Position numbers and translations under genes: made by a program. A stretch of DNA of 64,000 nucleotides from Artemia franciscana (taxonomy: Eukaryota > Arthropoda > Branchiopoda > Anostraca > Artemiidae), in NCBI RefSeq assembly GCF_032884065.1, contig NC_088875.1, positions 47,733,235-47,797,234 of the forward strand, in the 5' to 3' direction. Positions within the stretch are counted from its first letter, which is position 1, and the number at the start of each line of letters is the position of its first letter. The notes under the pieces were generated by a model, which saw only the letters and a program-made list of their open reading frames with translations, ran no database searches and was not told where the DNA came from. Positions 45,393 through 57,481 of the stretch are shown here, piece after piece.

Positions 45393-45841
45393 GATAATAT
45401 TTATTTTCAAAAGACTATCACAAGCTCTATAGAGCCGAATTCGCTTTATATGTTAGCAAAAGCTAAGAAAAAAAAAAACAAATTCAAAACAGTACATTAA
45501 GTCAAACACTTAAAATTAAAAGGAATTAAAAAAGCAAAATCATCAAAGATAAAGGGCAAATCAGTAAACTTAACAATTAAATTACAAAAACATTGTAGTA
45601 AATCAAAAAAGAATAAAAACGGCAATAGAGGAAAAGGGGAATTTGGCAAGTACACAATCACGAATTATTATTAAGGTGTTCCAGAATAAAGGGTATAAAA
45701 CTTTTACGAAACCTTTCTGTAACAGCATGGATAGGAGAGTAAGTAGGGATTGCTAAGGAGGCTGACCGGGGGAGTCGGAGTCTAATGGGATTGTGAAAAT
45801 CAGGGAGTAAGTCCTCAGTACGGGGATTGGAAATGACTGAT

Positions 45842-47017
45842 TTAGCGAAAAGCAGGCAAATTTTTTTTTCTCCTTTCTTTTAAGGTGGTAATGCGTGCAG
45901 CTTTAATGAAGAAGGAGTATGGAATTTTGCCTTCTTTGTAAATGATCCTGAGCGAACACTTTTGGACCGACTCGATTTTGTCACTAAGTTCATTTGAAAG
46001 TTGCGAATGCCAGACCGGACATGCATACTCCAATAACGGCCTGATAAAGGATAAGTAAACACGGAGGGAATGTATCTTAGGACAATTAAATTTGTTTAAC
46101 AGCTTAAAAATGGATAGTGAAACATTTGCTTGTTTAACAATATAGGAAACATGTGTGTCCCACTTAAGATCATTAGAAATTGTGACACCAAGAAGCTTAA
46201 CATGTTTCACTAGCATTTCGCTTGGGATCGGGTCGCAAACAGCAGGAGTAGATTTCAAGAAGTTGATCGTCATTATCTGTGATTTAGTTGGATTTACTGT
46301 CATATTTAGATTCTTAGATTCATCTAAAAATTGAGTTAGGATTTCAACGGGGTCACTTTTAATATTCCTATGACATACTTCAAGGATCGGCAAGTCATCC
46401 ACATATTTCCATCTTTGGGGGAATTCCTTGCCAATTTCGTTAATCATGACAAGAAATAATAGTGGTCCCAATAAGGTTTTGAGGTATTCCACAGTACCTA
46501 GGGAGGGGGTTAGAGAAGGTATTTTTGTATTTTACAACTTGTGATCTGTTTGAAAGGAACGATATAACAATATTTACTAAAAGTGGGTCATTTCAAAGTT
46601 ATCATGTACTAAACGAATTAGGATAGTGTGGTCAACTAAGTCAAACGCTTTTTGGAAATCGACTAAAACCAGGTTTAGCCAAACATTTGGTTTCTCTAGT
46701 TCACTTAGGATGGTGTGAATCAAGTGTAAAAGGTAATGGGTGGTGGAGGTTTTTCTTAAATTACCAAACTGTCGGATGTCAATGCGTGGTATAATTTCAA
46801 TTTTAAGCCAGTCACAAAAGAACCCTTCGTAAAGCTTAGAAAAAACTGGAGTGAGTGTAATAGGACGCATGTTGGTTATAGTCAGACTGGAAGATTTCTT
46901 CGGGATAGGTGTTATAAAACCTAGTTTCCAGCAACTTGGGAATTTACCAGATTTTGTAATTTGGTTAAAAATGTCAGATGAAGGTCCAGCAATTGTGTCT
47001 GAAAAGGCTTTAATCAA
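45842..47017 (-). pseudogene. LINE reverse transcriptase
   Basis: The frame 47017-46577 has FPSCWKLGFITPIPKKSSS, NMRPITLTPVFSKLYE, QFGNLRKTSTTHYLL and LVLVDFQKAFDLVDHTILIR (RT motifs 1-3). After a frameshift, 46492-45842 has LLGPLLFLVMINEIG (motif 4), KYVDDLPILEV (catalytic YVDD), NPTKSQIMTINF, VKLLGVTISNDLKWDTHV and a thumb/C-terminal part with IRPLLEYACPVWHSQLS. All catalytic residues are present; only about 85 bases around 46500-46577 are scrambled. Confidence 0.9.
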
Positions 47018-47018
47018 G

Positions 47019-48485
<1,467 letters not shown>

Positions 48486-48486
<1 letters not shown>

Positions 48487-48636
48487 TAGCTGTTGGGTGG
48501 CACTTTGCGCCACCCCAACCCCTGGTTGGTGGGGGCGCTTCGCGCCCCCCCAAGCCCTCCCGCGCGCGTAAGTCGTTACGCACCATATTAGTTACGCGCC
48601 ATTGTAGTTGTGTCCCTATGTCCCACCTGTGAATAT

Positions 48637-48727
<91 letters not shown>

Positions 48728-49855
48728 TTTAACTACGTAAAACTTGCGAATATACAACATTCTTCGCTGTCCCATTGTCTGTGCATATAAATGGATTGTC
48801 AGGCTTACCGACTCTTGAACATGCAACATATAATGGTCCATGGGAAAACAATCCGTATTCAGATCTATACCTCATGATTCTAATGATTGCCCTTGAGCTT
48901 TGTTGATGGTGATTGCTAATCGACCATTCCCTGTGTCGCCGTCGTCATTTATATATCCCCCTGTGCCCCCCGGCGTCTCCGTTGTAGTTGTGTCCCTGTG
49001 TCCCGGTCGTCATTTATATTCCCTGTGTCCCAGTCGTCATTTGTGTCCCGGTGTCCCAGTCTGTGATTTCTCTTTGAGTGTCCCGGTCGTCATTTATATA
49101 CACTGTGTCCCAGTGTCCCGGTCGTCATTTGTGTCCCGGTGTCCGGGTCTGTATATACATTCGTTTTTGAATTGGTCTTTTTTTAAGTTTTTTACCTTTA
49201 TTTAGTTTTTTTTTAGTTATTCCTCATGATTCTAATGATTGCCCTTGAGATTTGTTGGTTGTGATTGCTAATCGAAAATTCCATGTGTCCCCGTCGTCAT
49301 TTACATATCCTCCTGTGCCCCCCGGCGTCCCCGTTGTAGTTGTGTCCCTGTGTCCCGGTCGTCATTTATATTCCCTGAGTCCCGGTCGTCATTTGAGTCC
49401 CAGTGTCCCGGTCTGTATATACATTCGTTTTTAAATTGGTATATGATGAAATAAATTTTTGTGTTTTCCCCTTTTTTTCTTTTTAGTTTTTTTTTGGTTT
49501 TTACCTTTTTTTTAGTTTTTTTAGTTTTTTCTTTTTCTTTTTAGTTTTTTTGTAGTTTTTACCTTTTTAGTTTTTTTTTATTTTTATTTTTATTATTTTT
49601 TTAGTTTTGTTTTTGTCCTTTATTTTTCAGTTTTTTCCTTTTTTTTTCTTTTTTAGTTTTTTAGTTTTTAAGCTTTTTTAGTTTTTTTATTAGTTTTTAG
49701 TTTTTTTTTGTAGTTTTTACCTTTTTTTTAGTTTTTTTTTGGCTTGAATACATTCATTTTTGAATTGGTATATGATGAAATAATTTAGACGTCATATGCG
49801 GACAGACAGACTGTCAGACATAACACACAAACAACTTATTTTATATATATATAGA
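48486..49855 (-). mobile_element. Complete non-autonomous Helitron D
   Basis: 3' end CTAG with hairpin (GGGTGGCGC…GCGCCACCC type) at 48486, 5' end TCTATATATATAAAATAAGT at 49855. Contents from the 3' side: the second GC hairpin, an internal (TA)n at 48636-48724, and the RepHel C-terminus on the minus strand ([17 protein letters not shown] and [20 protein letters not shown] followed by a stop). Then come TGTCCCGGTCGTC minisatellites, two similar halves (48890-49200 and 49220-49440) and a T-rich tract. At the 5' side it abuts module M, as the RepHel copies do. Confidence 0.85.
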
Positions 49856-50985
49856 TTAAAACAAGTCAATTTTACCAGCTATTCGGTCTGTTAAAATTCA
49901 AAAGTTTTGTTTTTCTTTGTATGGTTATAATCCTTTATTAAATTAAATGCAATTGCTTTTGCAGTTCTTTATACAGAATTTTTACTTTTTCATATAGATT
50001 TGATCATAAGTTTACCGTGCAAAAAGGACCTTGCCTGAATATATACTTGATTACAAAATCGAAAAGTCTAGGTTCTTTTCTTCTATTGAATTGTAAGAGA
50101 TATACCTCAAAGAATCAGACAGCTAGCCAATCAGATATCTGCAAAGGTTTGTCTTCTAATAATCACCATTAATGTAGAAAATTATTGGCAGTTGTTGTAG
50201 CAAGATTTTGGGATACAAATTTTGCTATTTGAAGCTAAAATTTAGCAGAAAATCGGTGCCATATAAAAGTTCGAGCAAACAGCCGAATATTGCTTAAAAT
50301 TCCCCTATATGCCTCACAATTGGTACGTACCTATTTTTGTGTTTTCAGTGTGTACCTTACCATTGAAATTGTCAACCCCTTTAAACTTTTAAACTGGTAT
50401 ATCTCATGAAGGAATTTTTCTACCAAAAAATCGATGACATACACTTTGATCAGCTCAACAAGAGGTATCGACTGCCGTCAATAAATATATCTATATCTGT
50501 TTTATTTCAAAAGTTGACTTTTCTGCCGTAGGCCAAGTTTCTAACGTCACCACTTAGAAAGGAGACAAGGAGAAACTCCAATCTCTTTAACAATGGCAGC
50601 ACTTATAAAGTTTAAGAGGTACATCTGATACCATTTCTCTACAGCAATCCTGAGTCCGGAAAACCGAATGATACACTCAACTGAAATAACGAAAGAAATG
50701 GGCAGAAAAAATAGATGGCAGTGCATTTGGTCTCCACTTTTTTATTTCTGTAATTTTTTCTATTTATCACTCAAAGAAGATATATTGGCTGTGGGGCCGG
50801 GTAACTGCCACATATATTTAACATTTATAGACTTAAGTCCATCTTCAGTTTGAAACTGGTGCCTGCCTGCTTGCCTGCTAGAACGGAGCTTTCCACTCGA
50901 AATCAGAAACATGGTTTGCTGAAACGAAAGCTTGACTGCATAACTTCAGATAGTTTTCTCTGACATCGGTTATAAAAGACTATAC
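49856..50985 (-). repeat. Module M, third copy
   Basis: Same sequence and orientation as 34766-35695. It begins at the Helitron 5' boundary (TTAAAACAAGTCAATTTTAC) and stops at TTATAAAAG (50985). It is interrupted by an unrelated ~437-bp insertion at 49884-50320 that lies between ATT repeats. It has the empty site for the MITE of the left copy. No T-rich or A-rich tract follows. Confidence 0.85.
49884..50320. other. Unidentified insertion in module M
   Basis: Comparison with the other two module copies shows about 437 extra bases between CCAGCT-ATT and ATT-GGTACGTACC. ATT flanks both sides. No inverted ends, tail or coding frame seen. Confidence 0.6.
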
Positions 50986-52460
50986 TATTACTAAAAGCTC
51001 ATGACTGGGCCAAGTTGTCTCTGCAGTTTAAAACAGCTGTGAAACTACCCCCCCCCCCCCCCTCTTCAATTCTTTTGAATCAAATTCTCAATCTTTTGTC
51101 AAATTCTCAATGCACAAGTCGAAAAACTCATCTGTCTTGAATTCTTTGTGACAAGCACTCTGTATCCTTTTTTAGTAAAAATAAAAAAGCGAGAAAAATG
51201 GGTTTAATTTAAATAAAGCAGTTACAAAGAATAAAAAACAAACAACACATTAATTGATAAAAACTAAATATTTTACCTCAGAATAGCCTTTATCAATGGC
51301 GAAAAAAAATAAAAAATATATTTAAATCATCTAAACAAAAAGAAAAAAATATACAAGAGAAAAAAAAAACAAAAGACAAACAAGTAAATAAAACTCACAT
51401 TTAGCTTCCAAAATACTGCAAAACTGTAATAACAGAAAAGAAACCGGAAATATATAGTAGAGCAGATATTTCTCCTCATTACATCGGATGTCCCTCTTTC
51501 TCTTTCTGCAAAGGCATTATTTCGTTGGGTCTTTCCAATTCGATAATTTTCTTTCTCTTTATTGATCCTTTCCTAATTTGTATGTCTCTTCTCTTCTTTT
51601 AAAATCACTTTCAGCTATATGTTAAATCTTCTTCTAAATCTTCTATCTGTTAAATATCCTATCTATTCAATGTCCTTGTCTTGTTCCAGTGCAGTATTTT
51701 TTTTTATTTTTTTTTTCTTATAATAGTGTTATGTTCTTGTTCTCTGTGGTCCATTACAAGCAAAGCTTCTTGGGCCTAGTAACCACTTTACTTTTGTAAT
51801 AGTTTTTTCTTTTATTATCAATAAATTGATTGATTGATTGATTGACTTCTAAAAAGAATTATTATGGTGCGTGAAACCCACAGCTTTGGGTTCATAAGTC
51901 TTGTACTTGCTTCCGACTTAGAACAATAGATTTTCCACCTTACTCATGAAAGTTTTCGACGTGACGTTTGTCAAGAGCATACGGCAAGCCATCATATTCT
52001 AAAAATTCAATATTCTTCGCTATTTTGAAGTTGCATAGACAATGCCCTGTCTTCGAAGTTGATGGGCTAATATTAGCAATGATAAGGGTATTGTTAACGT
52101 TTTGAATATGCTGGAGGAAATCCGAGGGTACATATATCCAAGAACACATATTCTTATATCTGTATAACAAAAGAGCTGGTTTTGCCAGCTTTCGCCTGCC
52201 CGTCGCTACTCCCTCGGATCTTAATCCTCACAACTAACAGGCCTAGGCTTTCAGCCGTCACATATATGAGCCTGAAACCACGGCCCTTAGTTTGCTTTGC
52301 TCTCTTTGGTTGACAGCAATGTGCTTTTCAGATTTGTTTTACGGCGCCTTTTTTTTGGGGGGGGGCCTTTTTCTTACCTTACGGTTTTTCAGATCTAAGA
52401 TTTCCATAGCTTCAAAATAGATGTAAAGCAGTTTCACGTTTATAGCCTGAACTTGTTATC
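50986..52460. other. Unique-looking AT-rich region, one unassigned ORF
   Basis: A C-run (about 51047-51062) and (TTGA)n at 51828-51845 are the only simple repeats. A 76-codon minus-strand frame at 52170-51940 (MLYRYKNMCSWIYVPSDFLQ … KRHVENFHE) has varied, protein-like composition and could be an exon or the end of an unknown gene. I do not recognise it. Confidence 0.3.
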
Positions 52461-52484
52461 TGAAAATGTTTCGGAAGGATAAAG

Positions 52485-52759
52485 TGGCGAGGAGCCACCA
52501 GAGAAACGCGAAACCAGGCTTGCAGCTGACAGAAATAGAAAAAAAAGAAGGCGTGTCGAGGCGTGTTGCAATCACCATCAACAAAGCTCAAAGTCAATCA
52601 TTAGAAAAATGTGGTATAGATCTTAATACTGATTGTTTTTCCCATGGACAATTGTACGTTGCATGTTCGAGGGTCGGTAAACCTGACAATCTATTTATAT
52701 GCAGCGACAATTGGACAGCGAAGAATGTTGTATATTTGCAAGTTTTACGCAGTTAATTT
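52485..52759 (+). mobile_element. Helitron remnant: N-terminal repeat joined to helicase C-terminus
   Basis: PEKRETRLAADRNRKKRRRVE (N-terminal basic repeat, one frame) is joined within a few bases to RVAITINKAQSQSLEKCGID and [13 protein letters not shown], ending KNVVYLQVLRS and TAA (helicase motif VI and C-terminus). The whole Rep and helicase core has been deleted. The C-terminal 60 codons are intact and give the best view of the natural end of this protein. A Helitron-type 5' end (TCTATATAAAAATGAGTTG, about 52780) follows. Confidence 0.75.
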
Positions 52760-52779
52760 GTATTGTATCTATCTATCTA

Positions 52780-52863
52780 TATAAAAATGAGTTGTTGCCG
52801 CAACACTTCACGTTGCCCGGGCAACACAGGTCTAGCATATCCTTCCTTCAATAAATTGTTGCT
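52780..52863. other. Helitron-like 5' terminus and GCAAC palindromes
   Basis: TCTATATAAAAATGAGTTG is followed by TTGCCGCAACACTTCACG and the perfect palindrome GTTGCCCGGGCAAC. From TTGCCGCAACACTTC on, the sequence is shared with 36653-36720 next to the truncated ankyrin/SOCS copy. Confidence 0.5.
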
Positions 52864-54453
52864 TCAACCGCATCTTAATTCCTCCTCATAAATTATGTAT
52901 CTTCTCAAGCATTCTGATATATTTAACCTATTAACGATGTCACTAATTTTTGAATTATCTATGTTTTTCCAAATTACATCCCGGCAAAATGATTTAAGTG
53001 AGCCGTCAGATTTTTCAGAGGCAAGTTTACACATATTCGGATGCCATGGTTTTAATTTTTGAAAAATATGTTTTGAAGCTGCGACTTGCTTGAATAGTTT
53101 CATAAATTTATCTTTGACATCTCCATTCAATTCTGAATTATAAACTAGTTTATTTTTCAAAAAATACTCAGCTATGGACAAATATTTTTGAGTATCATTT
53201 CTAGATGAAAGGCTGTTTTCCAAAGCAATCATTAAAGGTGTCTCATCTTTTGAATTCAGACAATTCATATCGGCTCCCTTCAAAACTAGTAGTTGACATA
53301 GGTCCAAATTGCCTTCCCTAGCAGCAACATGTAACATCTTTTCCCTGAATTTCTCTTTTTTGGAATTAGTAATATTGTAATATTCCTGTCCAAAACACTC
53401 TGAATTTGAATTGGCTCCATTCTCTAATAGATATTTAGTCACATCTAATTTCTTATAAGTTATTGAGTAATATAATGGTGTTCTATCAAACGGATCAAAA
53501 GCATCTATAGTGGCACCTTTCGTAATTAGTAGTTCACAAATTTCTCTACTCTTCCGAGCAGCGCAATGTAAGGCTGTTTGATCCGGAAGGCTGTTTGATT
53601 CATTTATACTTGCACCCTTGGCTACTAGTAGTCGACAAATGTCTAAATAGCCTTTCCCCACAGCAGCCTGTAAGATTGTTCCATCCAAGGGAAATTGGCA
53701 TTTTACATTTGGATTTGCCCCTTTCTCTAATAAATACCTAGTCACATCTAATTGATTTGATTCTGCTGCGTAATATAAGGGTGTTCCTCCCCCTGAATCT
53801 AAGTCATCTATAGTAACCCCCCTTGAAACAAGCTGTTGACAAATATCTAAATTACCGTTCTTTGCGGCATCATGTAAGGTCTCTTTGATGTAAGGCTGTC
53901 CTCGAATCAGACCGACACAAATCTTGATAAAATACTTAATGGTATCAAATGCTTCTTTCAACTTCGGTCCAATTACATTTTCAAAAATAACTATTATAAT
54001 GAATATAACGACACAAATATTGTCGCTAGACAAATTTTGGAAGACAAGGTTCCAAATTTTAATCAGATTCAGACCGAAACAAATCTTGGCAAAATATTGA
54101 ATGGCATTGAATGCTGCTTTCAAAGTTGAGCAAATTTTATAACACATAATAACTACTATAAAAAATTTAATGAGACAAGCAATATCGTCCAAATACTGGA
54201 AGAAGTCCGTATAGTATAGTACTAGTACTATCAGTACAATCAGTATAGTACTAAGAAGATTTTTTTCTTCTCCTATTTTAATTTGCTTTGCTTCTTCGTT
54301 TTTATGGGTGCTTTTTTTCCCGACTTTATTCCTTTTGCAACATTTTCTGAATTTTTCTACATTATTTGCTTTTTCTCCATCTTTTTTTTTCTTTGTAGCA
54401 TTTTTGTAAAATTTCCTTGAGATCATTATAACTTGTGTAATATTTATCATCAT
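52864..54453 (-). CDS. Membrane-anchored ankyrin-repeat protein with SOCS-box-like C-terminus
   Basis: A single open frame of 529 codons without introns. The N-terminus is Lys-rich (residues 11-63). Hydrophobic segments lie at about 64-80 (LLSTILIVLIVLVLYY), 93-106 and 145-160. Two similar helices (LKAAFNAIQYFAKICFGL near 110, LKEAFDTIKYFIKICVGL near 164) arose by internal duplication. Ankyrin repeats cover about 188-440 (ETLHDAAKNGNLDICQQLVS, TPLYYAAESNQLDVTRYLLE, TALHCAARKSREICELLITK, KMLHVAAREGNLDLCQLLVL, TPLMIAL). The end (about 483-522, GSLKSFCRDVIW … ISECLRRYIIY) resembles the SOCS box of ASB proteins, which recruits Elongin BC and Cullin 5. A membrane-tethered substrate receptor is an inference. 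ATG at 54453 is the first in frame. Confidence 0.78.
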   Translation of the reverse strand: MMINITQVIMISRKFYKNATKKKKDGEKANNVEKFRKCCKRNKVGKKSTHKNEEAKQIKIGEEKNLLSTILIVLIVLVLYYTDFFQYLDDIACLIKFFIVVIMCYKICSTLKAAFNAIQYFAKICFGLNLIKIWNLVFQNLSSDNICVVIFIIIVIFENVIGPKLKEAFDTIKYFIKICVGLIRGQPYIKETLHDAAKNGNLDICQQLVSRGVTIDDLDSGGGTPLYYAAESNQLDVTRYLLEKGANPNVKCQFPLDGTILQAAVGKGYLDICRLLVAKGASINESNSLPDQTALHCAARKSREICELLITKGATIDAFDPFDRTPLYYSITYKKLDVTKYLLENGANSNSECFGQEYYNITNSKKEKFREKMLHVAAREGNLDLCQLLVLKGADMNCLNSKDETPLMIALENSLSSRNDTQKYLSIAEYFLKNKLVYNSELNGDVKDKFMKLFKQVAASKHIFQKLKPWHPNMCKLASEKSDGSLKSFCRDVIWKNIDNSKISDIVNRLNISECLRRYIIYEEELRCG

Positions 54454-54985
54454 TTGTAATATTATAATTCTGTATTAAATTTTATCAAATTTATCATGCA
54501 AATAAAATGTCCTATTACGTTTATCTAGGCTGATAAATGCTAACACCTTTTTTAAATTGTCAGGTATTTCTTTAGTTTCAATTAAAAAATTAGAATTGAT
54601 GATGAGACACCATAAATATTTTTGCAGTTTATATGATAGCTAATTATACCTATTTCAATTTAAAGAGTAGAACTATGCTCAAAAATCATAATTTTGACAT
54701 TAATTTCCTCGAGATCATTATAACTTTTTTTGTGTAGTATTTAGCCAATAAAATTTTCAGGTATTTCTTTAGTTTCAATTAAAACATTAGAATTGGTGAT
54801 GAGACACCATAAATATTTTTGCAGTTTTTATGATAGCAAACTATACCTATTTCATTTTTAAAGAGTAGAATTATGCTCATACATTATAATTTTTTCTTCC
54901 ATTTCATATGATAATTACTTTTTATCAAAGTTACTCTTTAAAGTAAAGAAATGTATTTTATACGCTAGAGATCGCTCTTTAACAA
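54454..54985. repeat. ~197-bp tandem duplication upstream of the ankyrin gene
   Basis: CAGGTATTTCTTTAGTTTCA with about 120 following bases occurs at 54561 and again at 54758. A phrase GAGATCATTATAACTT appears at 54419 (inside the ORF start), and again at 54711. The duplication thus includes DNA corresponding to the first codons of the ORF. Whether promoter elements lie here cannot be told. Confidence 0.75.
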
Positions 54986-55245
54986 ACAAATACAACGTAG
55001 AGACAATAGGGAAAATTTCAAGACAGTGGAAATTATTTCTGTAGATATTTCGGCCCTATGTCCAAGGGCCGTCTTCAGCACAATACAAGAATAAGAGAGA
55101 AACTATATATATATATAAAAGAACTTACATCAAATTGTGAGGATTAAAAACTGAATAATTAAAAACACTTTTTAAAACTTTTTTTAAAAATAGCCCTAGC
55201 ATCCTTACTTCAACGAAGTTCAACCAGGACTGGCGAAAAGTATGA
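54986..55245 (-). repeat. Uninterrupted copy of the Penelope-like(?) repeat; Helitron-free site
   Basis: Same as 13778-13900 plus 16022-16145, with only (TA)n of about 18 bases where the other copy has Helitron A. On the minus strand it contains CTGAAGACGGCCC…GGGCCGAAA, a hairpin that resembles a hammerhead core. It directly follows (minus strand) the unassigned C-terminal coding stretch at 55288-55490. Confidence 0.6.
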
Positions 55246-55287
55246 AATGAGAATATAAGCTCATTCAAACTGAAGAGAATAAAATGA

Positions 55288-55490
55288 TTAGATGCAATTT
55301 TTTAAAGCTAATCTTGCTTGTTTAGCAGCCTGTCTCAAAGGCCTTTTCGTAGTTGGTTCAGTACCATTATAAATCGGTTTAGTAAAATATTTTGCTAGAT
55401 CATTTTTAATTAAATTTGAGTATAAAGAATTTAGTGAGTATTCTCCCAAGTCCCTGTTCAAAGAAATGTTATTATTTAGCTCCCCCAAGC
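55288..55490 (-). CDS. Unassigned C-terminal coding fragment
   Basis: The minus strand has about 65 open codons: ELNNNISLNRDLGEYSLNSL, YSNLIKNDLAKYFTKPIYNG, then TEPTTKRPLRQAAKQARLAL and KNCI before a stop. Composition is protein-like and the stop lies about 45 bases before the repeat with the hammerhead-like hairpin, so it may be the end of that element's protein. No motif I can name. It is cut at its 5' side by a Helitron fragment at 55490. Confidence 0.35.
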
Positions 55491-55600
55491 TCCCCCGTGC
55501 GCGTAAGTCGTTACGCACCATATTAGTTACGCGCCATTGTAGTTGTGTACATGTGTCCAACCTATGAATATAGATAGATATATATATATATATATATATA
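55490..55600 (-). mobile_element. Helitron 3' region, truncated
   Basis: CCCCCGTGCGCGTAAGTCGT, then TTACGCACCATATTAGTTAC and GAATATAGATAGATATATA match the interior of the Helitron 3' regions, but the terminal hairpin is missing. (TA)n then leads into Helitron E. Confidence 0.7.
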
Positions 55601-55754
55601 CTAGCTGTTGGGGTGGCGCTTCGCGCCACCCCAACACCTAGTTGGTGGGGGCGCTTCGCCCCCCCCCCCAAGCCCCCCCGCGCGCGTAAGTCGTTACGCG
55701 CCATATTAGTTACGCGCCATTGTAGTTGTGTCCCTATGTCCCACCTGTGAATAT

Positions 55755-55823
<69 letters not shown>

Positions 55824-57459
55824 TTTAACTACGTAAAACTTGCGAATATACAACATTCTTTGCTGTCCCATTGTCTGTGCATATAAATAGATTGTCAGGT
55901 TTACCGACTCTTGAACATGCAACATATAATGGTCCATGGGAAAACAATCCGTATTCAGATCTATACCTCATGATTCTAATGATTGCCCTTGAGCTTTGTT
56001 GATGGTGATTGCTAATCGACCATTCCCTGAGTCGCCATCGTCATTTATATATCCCCCTGTGCACCCCGGCGTCCCCTTTGTAGTTATGTCTCTGTGTCCC
56101 GGTCGTCATTTATATTCCCTGTGTCCCGGTCGTCATTTGTGTCCCGGTGTTCCAGTCTGTGATTTCTCTTTGAGTGTCCCGGGCGTCATTTATATTCCTT
56201 GTGTCCCGGTGTCCCGGTCGTCATTTATATCCCCCTGTGCCCCCCGGCGTCCCCATTGTAGTTGTGTCCCTGTGTCCCGGTCGTCATTTATATTCCCTGT
56301 GTCCCGGTCGTCATTTGTATCCCGGTGTCCCGGTCTGTATATACATTCGTTTTTTAGTTTTGTTTTTCTCCTTTATTTTTTTCCTTTTTTCTTTTTTTTC
56401 TTTTTTAGTTTATTTAGATTTTTAGATTTTTTAGTTTTTTTATTAGTTTTTAGTTTTTTTGTAGTTTTTACCATTTTTTTAGTTTTTTTAGTTTTTTTTT
56501 TTACTTATGTCCTGGTCGTCATTTATACTCCCTGTGTCCCGGTCGTCATTTGTGTCTCGGTGCTTTGTTGATTGCTAATTTATATTATATTTATATTTAT
56601 ATTTTTTATATTTATTAATATTTTTTTAGTTTTCTTTTTCTCTTATTTTTCAGTTTTTTCCTTTTTTTTAGTTTTTTCTTTTTTAGTTTTTAGTTTTTTT
56701 TTGTTTTTTACCTTTTTTTAGTTTTTTTAGTTTTTTAACTTTTTTAGTTTTTTTATTAGTTTTTAGTTTTTTTTTAGTTTTTGCCTTTTTTTAGTTTTTT
56801 CAGTTTTTTTTAGTTTTTAGTTTTTTACCTTTTTTTAGTTTTTTTTAGTTTTTTAGCTTTATTAGTTTTTTTTCTTTTTAGTTTTTTTTGTAGTTTTTAC
56901 CTTTTTTAGTTTTTTTTCTTCTTTTGTATTAGTGTGAAATAATTCAGACGTCATATGCGGACAAACACGACGTCACTCGACAGACAGACAGACAGACATA
57001 ACCCACAAACAACTTATTTTTATATATATTTATTCATATTTTTTTAGTTTTCTTTTTCTCTTTTATTTTTCAGTTTTTTCCTTTTTTTTAGTTTTTTCTT
57101 TTTTAGTTTTTAGTTTTTTTTAGTTTTTTACCTTTTTTTAGTTTTTTTTAGTTTTTTTAGTTTTTTAGTTTTTTTAGTTTTTTTATTAGTTTTTATTTTT
57201 TTTGTAGTTTTTGCCTTTTTTTATTTTTTTCAGTTTTTTTTTAGTTATTAGATTTTTACCTTTTTTTAGTTTTTTTTAGTTTTTTAGCTTTTTTAGTTTT
57301 TTTTTTCTTTTTAGTTTTTTTTGTAGTTTTTACCTTTTTTAGTTTTTTTCTTCTTTTGTATTAGTGTGAAATAATTCAGACGTCATATGCGAACAAACAT
57401 GACGTCACCTGATCCATCCACACATCCACACACAGACAACTTATTTTTATATATATAGA
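55601..57459 (-). mobile_element. Complete non-autonomous Helitron E, with duplicated 5' end
   Basis: CTAG with GGGGTGGCGC/GCGCCACCCC hairpin at 55601; 5' end TCTATATATATAAAAATAAG at 57459. It holds the internal (TA)n at 55748-55820, the RepHel C-terminus (about 55810-56000, minus), TGTCCCGGTCGTC minisatellites (56030-56340) and long T-rich tracts. The segment 56590-57020, including a TTATTTTTATATATAT 5'-end relic, is repeated at 57030-57459. It is thus built like Helitron A but with independent duplication limits. Confidence 0.82.
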
Positions 57460-57481
57460 TATATATATATATATATATATA

